Shown piece by piece: positions 1 to 11,685 of a stretch of 64,000 nucleotides of DNA. The translations under genes were made by a program, and so were the position numbers. The notes under the pieces were generated by a model. The model had not been told where the DNA came from. It saw nothing but the letters and a program-made list of their open reading frames with translations, and did not search any database. Each line of letters begins with the position of its first letter. The first letter of the stretch is position 1. This stretch comes from Burkholderia stabilis (lineage in GTDB: Bacteria > Pseudomonadota > Gammaproteobacteria > Burkholderiales > Burkholderiaceae), in assembly GCF_001742165.1 (NCBI RefSeq), contig NZ_CP016442.1, positions 2,170,001 through 2,234,000 on the forward strand, read 5' to 3'.

Positions 1-822
<822 letters not shown>

Positions 823-951
823 GGTTCCTCGGAAATATGCGTCCGGCGCAAGCCGGCGCAGGGCGGAACGGAGACTTGGGGCGCTGATCGAATGCAACTC
901 GATGAGCGCCTTACCGTTTCATTTTTCCGGAATAGCAGATAAGGAAACACC

Positions 952-1422
952 GTGAATCTCAACGCAACTCTGTTTGCGCAAATGGTCGTGTTCCTGGTCC
1001 TCGCGTGGTTCACGATGAAATTCGTGTGGCCGCCGTTGATCAACGCCCTCGACGAACGTTCGAAGAAGATCGCCGACGGCCTCGCCGCCGCGGAAAAGGG
1101 CAAGGCGGAACTCGACGCAGCGCACAAGCGCGTGGACCAGGAACTCGCGCAGGCCCGCAACGACGGCCAGCAGCGCATCGCCGACGCTGAAAAGCGTGCC
1201 CAGGCGGTCGCCGAGGAAATCAAGGCCAACGCCCAGGCTGAAGCCGCCCGCATCGTCGCTCAGGCGAAGGCGGAAGCAGAACAGCAAATCGTGAAGGCGC
1301 GCGAAGCGCTGCGTGGCGAAGTCGCCTCGCTGGCCGTGAAGGGCGCCGAGCAGATCCTGAAGCGCGAAGTCGATCAAACGGCCCACGCCCAACTGCTGAA
1401 TCAACTGAAAGCCGAGCTCTGA
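952..1422 (+). CDS. atpF: F1Fo ATP synthase subunit b
   Basis: The 156-residue peripheral stalk subunit. One N-terminal transmembrane helix (about residues 5-27) is followed by a long charged helical region rich in Ala, Glu, Lys and Arg, typical of the b2 right-handed coiled coil. The start is GTG at 952, preceded by AAGGAAA; no upstream ATG fits the family length. It follows atpE by 129 nt and precedes atpH by two bases, which suggests coupling of these two stalk subunits. Confidence 0.97.
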   Translation: MNLNATLFAQMVVFLVLAWFTMKFVWPPLINALDERSKKIADGLAAAEKGKAELDAAHKRVDQELAQARNDGQQRIADAEKRAQAVAEEIKANAQAEAARIVAQAKAEAEQQIVKAREALRGEVASLAVKGAEQILKREVDQTAHAQLLNQLKAEL

Positions 1423-1424
1423 TC

Positions 1425-1964
1425 ATGGCCGAACTTGCAACCATCGCCCGCCCTTACGCAGAAGCGCTGTTCCGCGTGGCCGAGGGCGGTGACATCGCCG
1501 CCTGGTCCACGCTCGTGCAAGAGCTGGCCCAGGTTGCGCGTCTGCCGGAAGTACTGTCGGTCGCGTCGAGCCCGAAGGTGACGCGCACGCAAGTAGCCGA
1601 GTTGCTGCTTGCTGCGGTGAAGTCGCCGCTCGCGGCCGGCGCCGAAGCGAAGAACTTCGTGCAGATGCTGGTCGACAATCATCGCATCGCGCTGCTGCCG
1701 GAAATTGCCGAGCAGTTCGAGGCGCTCAAGAACGAACGTGAAGGTGCCGCCGACGCCGAGATCGTAAGCGCGTTCCCGCTGAACGGCGCGGATCTCGACA
1801 GTCTCGTCTCGGGCCTCGAACGCAAGTTCAAGCGCAAGCTGAAACCGACGGTCGAAGTCGATTCGTCGTTGATCGGCGGCGTGCGCGTGACGGTCGGCGA
1901 CGAAGTGCTCGACACCTCGGTTCGCGCGCGTCTCGCATCGATGCAGGCTGCCTTGACCGCCTGA
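1425..1964 (+). CDS. atpH: F1Fo ATP synthase subunit delta
   Basis: The 179-residue delta (OSCP-like) subunit, which joins the peripheral stalk to the top of the alpha/beta hexamer. The N terminus ([14 protein letters not shown]) is the conserved helical start of the family, and the C-terminal segment [20 protein letters not shown] is the family signature. It starts two bases after the atpF stop and sits in the invariant b-delta-alpha order. Confidence 0.97.
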   Translation: MAELATIARPYAEALFRVAEGGDIAAWSTLVQELAQVARLPEVLSVASSPKVTRTQVAELLLAAVKSPLAAGAEAKNFVQMLVDNHRIALLPEIAEQFEALKNEREGAADAEIVSAFPLNGADLDSLVSGLERKFKRKLKPTVEVDSSLIGGVRVTVGDEVLDTSVRARLASMQAALTA

Positions 1965-2008
1965 GCGCCACGCCGGCACGCAACAGAATTGACTATCAGG
2001 AGCGAATA

Positions 2009-3550
2009 ATGCAACTCAATCCCTCTGAGATCAGCGAGCTGATCAAGAGCCGGATCCAGGGCCTTGAAGCGAGCGCAGACGTTCGCAACCAGGGCACCGT
2101 GATCTCCGTGACCGACGGTATCGTGCGTATCCACGGCCTGTCGGACGTGATGCAGGGCGAAATGCTCGAGTTTCCGGGCAACACGTTCGGCCTCGCGCTG
2201 AACCTCGAGCGCGACTCGGTCGGCGCGGTGATTCTCGGCGAATACGAACACATCTCGGAAGGCGACATCGTCAAGACGACGGGCCGCATTCTGGAAGTCC
2301 CGGTTGGTCCGGAACTCGTCGGCCGCGTGGTCGATGCGCTCGGCAACCCGATCGACGGCAAGGGCCCGGTCAACGCAAAGCTGACCGACGCGATCGAAAA
2401 GATCGCTCCGGGCGTGATCTGGCGTAAGTCGGTGTCGCAGCCGGTGCAGACGGGCATCAAGTCGATCGACGCAATGGTGCCGATCGGCCGTGGCCAGCGT
2501 GAGCTGATCATCGGCGACCGTCAGTGCGGCAAGACCGCAGTGGCGCTCGACGCGATCATCAACCAGAAGGGCAAGGACCTGATCTGTATCTACGTCGCGA
2601 TCGGCCAGAAGGCTTCGTCGATCATGAACGTGGTTCGCAAGCTCGAAGAAACGGGCGCGATGGAATACACGATCGTCGTCGCCGCTTCGGCTTCGGATTC
2701 GGCTGCGATGCAGTACCTCGCACCGTACGCCGGCTGCACGATGGGCGAATACTTCCGTGACCGCGGCCAAGACGCGCTGATCATCTATGACGACTTGACC
2801 AAGCAAGCATGGGCATACCGTCAGATCTCGCTGCTGCTGCGCCGCCCGCCGGGCCGTGAAGCGTACCCGGGCGACGTGTTCTATCTGCACTCGCGTCTGC
2901 TGGAGCGTGCGGCTCGCGTGTCGGAAGAGTACGTCGAGAAGTTCACGAACGGCGAAGTGAAGGGCAAGAGCGGTTCGCTGACGGCACTGCCGGTCATCGA
3001 AACGCAGGCTGGCGACGTGACCGCGTTCGTTCCGACGAACGTGATCTCGATTACCGACGGCCAGATCTTCCTGGAAACCGACCTGTTCAACGCAGGCATC
3101 CGCCCGGCAATCAACGCCGGCGTGTCGGTGTCGCGAGTCGGTGGCGCCGCTCAGACGAAGGTCGTGAAGAAGCTGTCGGGCGGTATCCGTACCGACCTCG
3201 CGCAGTACCGTGAACTCGCCGCATTCGCGCAGTTCGCATCCGACCTCGACGAAGCGACCCGCAAGCAGCTCGAGCGCGGCCGCCGCGTGACGGAACTGCT
3301 GAAGCAGCCGCAGTACCAGCCGCTGCAGGTGTGGGAACTGGCCGTGTCGCTGTACGCCGCGAACAACGGCTACCTCGACGACCTCGACGTCAAGCAAGTG
3401 CTGTCGTTCGAGAAGGGCCTGCGCGAAAACCTGAAGACCAGCCACGCTGACCTCATCAAGCGCATCGAAGACACCAAGGATCTCTCGAAGGACGACGAAG
3501 GCGCGCTGCGCGCGGCGATCGAATCCTTCAAGAAGTCCGGTGCCTATTGA
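2009..3550 (+). CDS. atpA: F1Fo ATP synthase subunit alpha
   Basis: The 513-residue non-catalytic nucleotide-binding subunit of F1. The Walker A motif GDRQCGKT is at residues 169-176, and the arginine finger lies in the conserved [14 protein letters not shown] segment. Length equals the proteobacterial norm. A ribosome-binding site (CAGGAG) precedes the ATG. Downstream, atpG starts 69 nt after the stop. Confidence 0.99.
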   Translation: MQLNPSEISELIKSRIQGLEASADVRNQGTVISVTDGIVRIHGLSDVMQGEMLEFPGNTFGLALNLERDSVGAVILGEYEHISEGDIVKTTGRILEVPVGPELVGRVVDALGNPIDGKGPVNAKLTDAIEKIAPGVIWRKSVSQPVQTGIKSIDAMVPIGRGQRELIIGDRQCGKTAVALDAIINQKGKDLICIYVAIGQKASSIMNVVRKLEETGAMEYTIVVAASASDSAAMQYLAPYAGCTMGEYFRDRGQDALIIYDDLTKQAWAYRQISLLLRRPPGREAYPGDVFYLHSRLLERAARVSEEYVEKFTNGEVKGKSGSLTALPVIETQAGDVTAFVPTNVISITDGQIFLETDLFNAGIRPAINAGVSVSRVGGAAQTKVVKKLSGGIRTDLAQYRELAAFAQFASDLDEATRKQLERGRRVTELLKQPQYQPLQVWELAVSLYAANNGYLDDLDVKQVLSFEKGLRENLKTSHADLIKRIEDTKDLSKDDEGALRAAIESFKKSGAY

Positions 3551-3619
3551 TCCGCGAGTGACACACTGAGGCCGCGCGGGTGCTGATGCGCCCGCGCCGC
3601 TTCGGTCAAGGAGCAAGCT

Positions 3620-4495
3620 ATGGCTGGAATGAAGGAAATTCGCGGCAAGATCAAGAGCGTGCAGAACACGCGCAAGATCACGAAGGCGATGGAGATGGTG
3701 GCCGCATCGAAGATGCGCCGCGCGCAGGAACGCATGCGCGCCGCTCGTCCTTATGCGGACAAGGTCCGTGCCATCGCCGCGCACATGAGCCGCGCGAACC
3801 CGGAGTACCGCCACCCGTTCATGGTGGCAAACGACGGCGCGAACACGGCCGGCATCATCCTCGTCACGACGGACAAGGGTCTGTGCGGCGGTTTGAACAC
3901 CAACGTGCTGCGTGCGACGGTGCAGAAGTTCAAGGAGCTGGAAGAGAAGGGCCAGAAGGTCGAAGCCACCGCGATCGGTAGCAAGGGCCTCGGGTTCCTG
4001 AACCGCTTCGGCGCGAAGGTGATGTCGCAGGTCGTGCACCTCGGCGATACCCCGCATCTGGACAAGCTGATCGGCGCTGTGAAGACGCAGCTCGACCTGT
4101 ACTCGGAAGGCAAGCTGTCGGCGGTTTATATCGCTTACACGCGCTTCGTCAACACGATGAAGCAGGAAGCCGTGATCGAGCAGTTGCTGCCGCTGTCGTC
4201 GGAGCACTTCGAAGCCGATGACGGTACGCCGGCCACGTCGTGGGATTACATCTACGAGCCGGACGCGCAGGCAGTCGTCGACGAACTGCTCGTGCGTTAC
4301 GTCGAGGCGCTGGTGTACCAGGCCGTCGCGGAGAACATGGCGTCCGAGCAATCGGCGCGGATGGTCGCGATGAAGGCCGCGTCCGACAACGCGAAGACGG
4401 TGATCAGCGAACTGCAGCTCGTGTACAACAAGAGCCGTCAGGCCGCGATTACGAAAGAACTGTCGGAGATCGTCGGCGGCGCAGCCGCTGTTTAA
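3620..4495 (+). CDS. atpG: F1Fo ATP synthase subunit gamma
   Basis: The 291-residue central rotor shaft. The N terminus ([17 protein letters not shown]) and the C-terminal helix ([20 protein letters not shown]) are the two long helices that form the coiled-coil shaft. The middle segment [11 protein letters not shown] is the conserved Rossmann-like part. Located between alpha and beta as in all proteobacterial operons. Confidence 0.98.
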   Translation: MAGMKEIRGKIKSVQNTRKITKAMEMVAASKMRRAQERMRAARPYADKVRAIAAHMSRANPEYRHPFMVANDGANTAGIILVTTDKGLCGGLNTNVLRATVQKFKELEEKGQKVEATAIGSKGLGFLNRFGAKVMSQVVHLGDTPHLDKLIGAVKTQLDLYSEGKLSAVYIAYTRFVNTMKQEAVIEQLLPLSSEHFEADDGTPATSWDYIYEPDAQAVVDELLVRYVEALVYQAVAENMASEQSARMVAMKAASDNAKTVISELQLVYNKSRQAAITKELSEIVGGAAAV

Positions 4496-5956
<1,461 letters not shown>

Positions 5957-6076
5957 GGGCTTGAGTGAGTAGCACGCCGGCGTGGCCCGGCCGGGATCGG
6001 CAGTTCGACTGTCCATCCCGGCCGGCCATGCCGATCGCAACACGCTCAACCCGCCGTGCATGAGATTGGAGTCGAT

Positions 6077-6502
6077 ATGGCAACCATCAAAGTAGACGTC
6101 GTCAGCGCGGAAGAGCAGATCTTCTCGGGCGAGGCGAAATTCGTCGCGCTGCCGGGCGAAACGGGTGAGCTGGGTATTCTGCCGGGCCACACGCCGCTGA
6201 TCACGCGGATTCGTCCGGGTGCGGTACGCATCGAAGTCGAGGGCGGCAACGACGAATTCGTGTTCGTCGCAGGCGGCATTCTCGAAGTGCAGCCGGGCGC
6301 CGTGACGGTGCTCGCCGATACCGCGATCCGCGGCAAGGACCTCGACGCGGCGAAAGCCGAGGAAGCGCGCAAGCGCGCCGAGGAAACGCTGCAGAACGCG
6401 AAGTCGGATCTCGACCTCGCGAAAGCGCAATCCGAGCTCGCGACCGCGATGGCGCAGCTCGAGGCGATCCAGCGTCTGGCGAAGATCCGCAGCCGGCATT
6501 AA
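6077..6502 (+). CDS. atpC: F1Fo ATP synthase subunit epsilon
   Basis: The 141-residue epsilon subunit, which binds gamma and inhibits ATP hydrolysis. It has an N-terminal beta sandwich ([19 protein letters not shown]) and a C-terminal two-helix Ala/Glu/Lys-rich region. The ATG at 6077, preceded by TTGGAG, is preferred over an in-frame ATG at 6056, which would add seven non-conserved residues. Last gene of the operon; an intrinsic terminator follows 26 nt after its stop. Confidence 0.97.
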   Translation: MATIKVDVVSAEEQIFSGEAKFVALPGETGELGILPGHTPLITRIRPGAVRIEVEGGNDEFVFVAGGILEVQPGAVTVLADTAIRGKDLDAAKAEEARKRAEETLQNAKSDLDLAKAQSELATAMAQLEAIQRLAKIRSRH

Positions 6503-6528
6503 GTCGCGCCGCGTATCCCGCGAAAGAA

Positions 6529-6553
6529 AGCAGCCTTCGGGCTGCTTTTTTTT
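6529..6553 (+). terminator. Intrinsic terminator of the atp operon
   Basis: A perfect 7-bp stem AGCAGCC/GGCTGCT closed by a TTCG tetraloop (6536-6539) is followed by eight T residues. It lies 26 nt after the atpC stop, and no other plus-strand gene intervenes, so it most likely ends the atp transcript. Confidence 0.93.
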
Positions 6554-6744
6554 CGCCTGCGCGCTGCGCTCTGGGGCTTCTCGTCCGGTCGTGCTATTTC
6601 ATCCGTGCGCCGCGAATTGATGTCAGAGTGTCGTCAGCGGAGCGCGTCATCATCCGCGGTGAGGCTGTCCGTCGCGCGTGCGGCGACGGAGGCGGGCGCC
6701 GCGATCGCGCGCGAACCGATCAGACAAAAAGGACGGAGACACAC

Positions 6745-8472
6745 ATGGCAGCAGACCTTGGCGTGGGGGCGCTGATCGCGCCCGAAAACGGATTGTCTTA
6801 CGTGCGCGGCGCGACCGACGTACCGCTATCCGAAGCGACGATCGGCCGCTTCCTGCTCGACACGGCCGGCCGCTTTCCCGATCGCCCGGCCGTCGTGTTC
6901 CGCGAGCAGCAGGTGCGCTGGACCTGGCGCGAGTTCGCGAACGAGGTCGACGTGCTGGCGGCCGGCCTGGCCGCGCTCGGGATCGTGAAGGGCGACTGCG
7001 TCGGCATCTGGTCGCCGAACCGCAGCGAATGGCTGCTCACGCAGTTCGCGACCGCGCGTATCGGCGCGGTGCTCGTCAACATCAATCCGGCCTACCGGCT
7101 GTCGGAGCTCGAATACGCGCTGAACAAGGTCGGCTGCAAGGCCGTGATCGCGGCCGAGCGCTTCAAGACGTCCGCGTACGTCGAGATGCTGCAGACCATC
7201 GCGCCGGAGCTCGCGACCGCGACGCCGGGCGACCTGCATGCGGCACGCGTGCCGAGCCTGCGCACGGTCGTGTCGATGGGCGACGTCGCGCCGGCCGGCA
7301 TGTTCCGCTTCGCGGACGTGATGGCGCGCGGCCGCCGGGCCGTCGATCCCGCGCTGCTCGATGCGATCGGCGCGACGCTCGCGTCGACCGACGCGATCAA
7401 CATCCAGTTCACCAGCGGCACGACCGGCAGCCCGAAGGGCGCGACGCTCACGCACCGCAACGTCGTCAACAACGCGCGTTCGATCGCGATGGCGATGCGC
7501 TTCACCGAGCAGGATTCGCTGTGCATTCCGGTGCCGCTTTATCACTGCTTCGGGATGGTGCTGGCGGTGCTCGCGTGCGTGTCGAAGGGCGCGGCGATGG
7601 TGTTCCCCGGTGAAGCGTTCGACCCCGTCGCGACGCTCGCGGCCGTGGCGGAAGAGCGTTGCACCGCGCTGCATGGCGTGCCGACGATGTTCATCGCGGA
7701 GCTCGATCACCCGCAGTTCGCGAGCTTCGACCTGTCGACGCTGCGCACCGGGATCATGGCGGGCTCGCCGTGCCCGATCGAGACGATGAAGCGCGTCGTG
7801 TCGCAGATGCACCTGTCTGAGATCACGATCGCGTACGGGATGACGGAGACGAGCCCCGTGTCGTTCCAGAGCTCGACCGACGATCCGCTCGAGAAGCGCA
7901 CGACGACGGTCGGCCGCATCCAGCCGCATCTTGAAGTGAAGATCGTCGATCCGAGCGGCGGCATCGTGCCGGTCGGCGCGACGGGCGAGCTGTGCACGAA
8001 GGGCTATTCGGTGATGCTCGGCTACTGGGACGACGACGCGAAGACACGCGAGGTGCTGGTCGACGGCTGGATGCATACGGGCGACCTCGCGACGCTCGAC
8101 GCGGATGGCTACTGCAACATCGTCGGGCGCCTGAAGGACATGGTGATTCGCGGCGGCGAGAACGTCTATCCACGCGAGATCGAGGAATTCCTGTTTCGGC
8201 ATCCGAAGATCCAGAGCGCGCAGGTATTCGGCGTGCCCGATGCGAAATACGGCGAGGAGCTGTGCGCGTGGATCGTGCTGCGAGCCGACGAGCAGATGAC
8301 CGAGGACGACGTGCGCGCGTTCTGCAACGGGCAGATCGCGCACTACAAGATTCCGCGCTATATCCGCTTCGTCGACGAGTTGCCGATGACGGTGACGGGC
8401 AAGGTGCAGAAGTTCGTGATGCGCGACCGGATGATCGAGGAACTGAAGCTCGACGTGCAGAAGACCGCATGA
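6745..8472 (+). CDS. AMP-forming acyl-CoA synthetase (ACSF2/FadK-like)
   Basis: A 575-residue adenylate-forming ligase that activates a carboxylic acid, probably a medium- or long-chain fatty acid, to its CoA thioester. The AMP-binding P-loop [12 protein letters not shown], the YGMTETSP motif, the GWMHTGDLA motif and the catalytic-lysine region MTVTGKVQK at the C terminus are all present. The ATG at 6745 has GGACGGAG upstream; an open reading frame further upstream lacks family similarity. It stands alone between the atp terminator and a second hairpin. Substrate cannot be told from sequence; Burkholderia carry many paralogues. Confidence 0.9.
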   Translation: MAADLGVGALIAPENGLSYVRGATDVPLSEATIGRFLLDTAGRFPDRPAVVFREQQVRWTWREFANEVDVLAAGLAALGIVKGDCVGIWSPNRSEWLLTQFATARIGAVLVNINPAYRLSELEYALNKVGCKAVIAAERFKTSAYVEMLQTIAPELATATPGDLHAARVPSLRTVVSMGDVAPAGMFRFADVMARGRRAVDPALLDAIGATLASTDAINIQFTSGTTGSPKGATLTHRNVVNNARSIAMAMRFTEQDSLCIPVPLYHCFGMVLAVLACVSKGAAMVFPGEAFDPVATLAAVAEERCTALHGVPTMFIAELDHPQFASFDLSTLRTGIMAGSPCPIETMKRVVSQMHLSEITIAYGMTETSPVSFQSSTDDPLEKRTTTVGRIQPHLEVKIVDPSGGIVPVGATGELCTKGYSVMLGYWDDDAKTREVLVDGWMHTGDLATLDADGYCNIVGRLKDMVIRGGENVYPREIEEFLFRHPKIQSAQVFGVPDAKYGEELCAWIVLRADEQMTEDDVRAFCNGQIAHYKIPRYIRFVDELPMTVTGKVQKFVMRDRMIEELKLDVQKTA

Positions 8473-8530
8473 CGCGGCCGGGCGGCGGGACAAACGTGGC
8501 GGCCTGCGGGCCGTTGCGTTTTCGATGGAC

Positions 8531-8557
8531 GAAAAAAAGCGGGCTTATTAGCCCGCT
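8531..8557 (-). terminator. Minus-strand intrinsic terminator
   Basis: A perfect 8-bp stem AGCGGGCT (8538-8545)/AGCCCGCT (8550-8557) with a TATT loop. On the minus strand the stem is followed by seven T residues (8531-8537); on the plus strand it is followed by only AAAAA-C, so it is oriented for minus-strand transcription. No protein gene ends here on that strand (pheC ends 636 nt away), which is the main argument for an RNA transcript between about 8790 and this point. Confidence 0.8.
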
Positions 8558-8597
8558 AAAAACCACACGCTACGGGGTTAGCGCGAGGAGACCAAAG

Positions 8598-8669
8598 ATG
8601 AAACCGTGCCCGGCGGGGGCCGGGAACGACTCCAACAGGGATGCCCCTCGGAAGGGCTTCGGTACGTGA
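8598..8669 (+). CDS. Possible 23-codon small ORF
   Basis: A short plus-strand frame begins ATG at 8598 and stops TGA at 8667-8669. The only support is a strong Shine-Dalgarno sequence (GAGGAG, 8585-8590) with a 7-nt spacer, which is rare by chance. The peptide is polar, contains one Cys and Pro/Gly runs, has no signal peptide and matches nothing I know. No plus-strand promoter is evident. It overlaps the candidate minus-strand RNA, so at most one of the two calls may be right. Confidence 0.25.
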   Translation: MKPCPAGAGNDSNRDAPRKGFGT

Positions 8670-9192
8670 CCGACTGGCTCGCAGCGCTTCGCGTCCGCTC
8701 ACACTTGGCACACGAGACCGCATCCGTGTTGAAACCGTTGAGGCCATTGTGGGCGAATTAATGACCCGTCGCGGTAACAAAGTGTTTCAGGTTGTAACGC
8801 CCGCCAGATAAGGCTTCCCGGGATTTTTTGCTGTTTTCGGGATCCTGAAAAAGGTCATTTTTACTCATATTTTCCGCAGCGTTTTCATCGTATGCGTGCG
8901 ATGCGTTTTTCATGCGTATCCGGCTCGATGAACTGCCGATTTGCACGCGATAAAGTGCGCCGCGCGGCAGATACCACATATGACGATTCATTCGTCAGAA
9001 AGATTTTGAAACGTGATCGGAATGTGTGGAAGTCGGCCATTCGGCCAATCCGGATGATTTCGGCCGGTTCGGACGTGCCGGCACGCGGCGCCGATGTGTA
9101 ACGGTGGTCTGTCGGCCGCCGACGCGCCGCGACTTTCGCGGGCGGCGGCCACGGGGTCGGTGCCCGTTATCGGCCGCCGCGCGCGTACCCGC
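8670..9192. other. Intergenic region with no supported gene
   Basis: The half near 8790-9060 is distinctly AT-richer than its surroundings. GTAAC words recur at 8775-8779 (followed by AAAGTGTTTCAG) and at 8794-8798, resembling a two-site binding pattern for an OmpR-class regulator; this is weak. A 77-codon minus-strand frame (8758-8991) has no ribosome-binding site or family features and is not called. Confidence 0.4.
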
Positions 9193-9993
9193 TTACTTCA
9201 GCCACTTGTCCGAAATCGCCTGGTATTCGCCGGTCGACAGCGCGAGATGCAGCCACTGGTCGACGTACTGCTGGAACACGGCATCGCCGCGCGGCACCAT
9301 GTACGCCTTCTCGCCGAACTGGAACGGCTTGTCCGGATGCACCGAGCACAGGCCCGGATTCAGCTTTTGCTGCAGCAGCGTCTCGGATGCATCCGTCACC
9401 ATCACGTCCGCCTTGCCCGCGAGGATCTGCTTGAAGATCGTCACGTTGTCCGGGTAGACGGTCAGGTTCGCGTGCGTGAAATACTGCTTCGCGAAACGCT
9501 CGTTGGTGCCGCCCGGGTTCACGATCACGCGCGTGTCGGGCTGGTCGATCTGCGCGACGGTCTGGTATTTGTCGGCGTCCGCGCAGCGCGCGATCGGCGT
9601 CTTGCCGTCGACGACGTACGGCTGCGTGAAGAACACGCGCTTCTGGCGCTCGAGCGTCGTCGAGACGCCGCCCACCGCGATGTCGCATTTCGCGACGAAA
9701 TCGGCGGTCAGGTTCGACCAGCTCGTCTTCACGTAGTCGGTTTTCACGCCGAGCGACTTCGCGAGCGATTCGGCCATGTCGATGTCGATGCCCTCGAAAC
9801 GGCCGTCGGCGCGGTAGTACGAATACGGTTTGTAGTCGCCCGTCGTGCAGACGCGCAGCGTGCCGCGCGCGAGCACGTCGTCGAGCCGCGAGCCGGCGCC
9901 CGGTGCGGCTGCAGCGGGGCCCGCGCCGGTTTGCGCGTGCGCGGCGGCGCAGCAGAGCAGCGCGGTTGCGGCGAGCGTGGCGAATGTTTTCAT
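9193..9993 (-). CDS. pheC: Periplasmic cyclohexadienyl dehydratase
   Basis: A 266-residue exported protein of the substrate-binding-protein fold that dehydrates prephenate to phenylpyruvate and arogenate to phenylalanine. A signal peptide occupies residues 1-20 (cleavage after AHA). The mature protein matches remembered Pseudomonas aeruginosa PheC block by block: RGTLRVCTTGDYKPYSY, IDQPDTRVIVNPGGTNERF, DNVTIFKQI, TDASE (with the Glu conserved in the enzyme) and YVDQWLH near the C terminus. Automated annotation would probably call it an amino acid ABC transporter binding protein. The ATG at 9993 is chosen for its AAGGAGGAG ribosome-binding site. It stands alone, divergent from hemE. No transport genes adjoin it, which also favours the enzyme reading. 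Confidence 0.85.
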   Translation of the reverse strand: MKTFATLAATALLCCAAAHAQTGAGPAAAAPGAGSRLDDVLARGTLRVCTTGDYKPYSYYRADGRFEGIDIDMAESLAKSLGVKTDYVKTSWSNLTADFVAKCDIAVGGVSTTLERQKRVFFTQPYVVDGKTPIARCADADKYQTVAQIDQPDTRVIVNPGGTNERFAKQYFTHANLTVYPDNVTIFKQILAGKADVMVTDASETLLQQKLNPGLCSVHPDKPFQFGEKAYMVPRGDAVFQQYVDQWLHLALSTGEYQAISDKWLK

Positions 9994-10142
9994 CGGTCTC
10001 CTCCTTCGTCTGGTTCGATATGAGCGTCCGATCATAACGGAGCCATTGCGCGCGTCATATGGCCGCCATCGCGTCGGCATGCGCAGCCTGAAGGCGGCAG
10101 TCCGGTAAAATGCCGCTTTGCCTTCGCATCGTCGCTCCTACC

Positions 10143-11237
<1,095 letters not shown>

Positions 11238-11685
11238 ACGCAAGCGCTGTCATGCTGCACTGCGGGGTGACAGTGTTTCGCTGTCGGCGCTAAACAGGGC
11301 GCAACCCCGCCCCGGTTGCCGATTCGTTGCTTGTCAAGACTTGACTTATACACATTTTCCACGTTGCAGCGCGGTAGAGCCCCGTATCGGTCAATTTGTC
11401 TCGCTATGGTTCGGTAATTTGAATAGCAGCCTTATGGAATAAGGCTTCGCGGGGCACTGCAGCAAGTGGCGAAAAATGGCGGGAAGCACGGCCCTGCACG
11501 CGTTGCGGCCGTTGAGCGACGAGTTCTCAACAAAGTTATCCACAGGCTGGGCAGGGTATACGGCGATTCCTAATGCGAATCCAAAACTTAGCGCCGAATC
11601 TGAAGTTTTATATTAAGTCCGCCGCCGCGATGCGGGCGCGGATGCAAGCCGTCCACGCGGTGCGTACTGCCGCTGGAGCGTCGTG
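11238..11685. promoter_or_regulatory. hemE-priA intergenic region with DnaA-box sequences
   Basis: The region holds a perfect DnaA box TTATCCACA at 11536-11544, a one-mismatch box TTATACACA at 11346-11354, and a perfect 8-bp hairpin AGCCTTAT/ATAAGGCT with a GGA loop at 11428-11446. It is AT-richer than its flanks, particularly 11330-11430 and 11570-11620. DnaA-box consensus is established; a role here, such as regulation of priA or DnaA titration, is inference. Confidence 0.5.

Larger units (their letters stand above)
8531..8790 (-). ncRNA. Candidate small RNA ending at the 8.5-kb terminator
   Basis: A minus-strand transcript of roughly 200-250 nt is suggested by the orphan intrinsic terminator and by internal complementary blocks, for example CCCGGC/GCCGGG around 8609-8623 and a short CGCTA/TAGCG hairpin near 8568-8583. 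The 5' end is not defined; an AT-richer stretch near 8745-8800 could hold a promoter. It does not match tmRNA, RNase P RNA, 4.5S RNA or the central-bubble features of 6S RNA that I know. The competing reading is a plus-strand small ORF at 8598-8669. Confidence 0.4.

Noticed and set aside
8758..8991. A 77-codon minus-strand frame between the 8.6-kb locus and pheC.
   Set aside because: No ribosome-binding site, no recognisable features, and it overlaps likely regulatory sequence.
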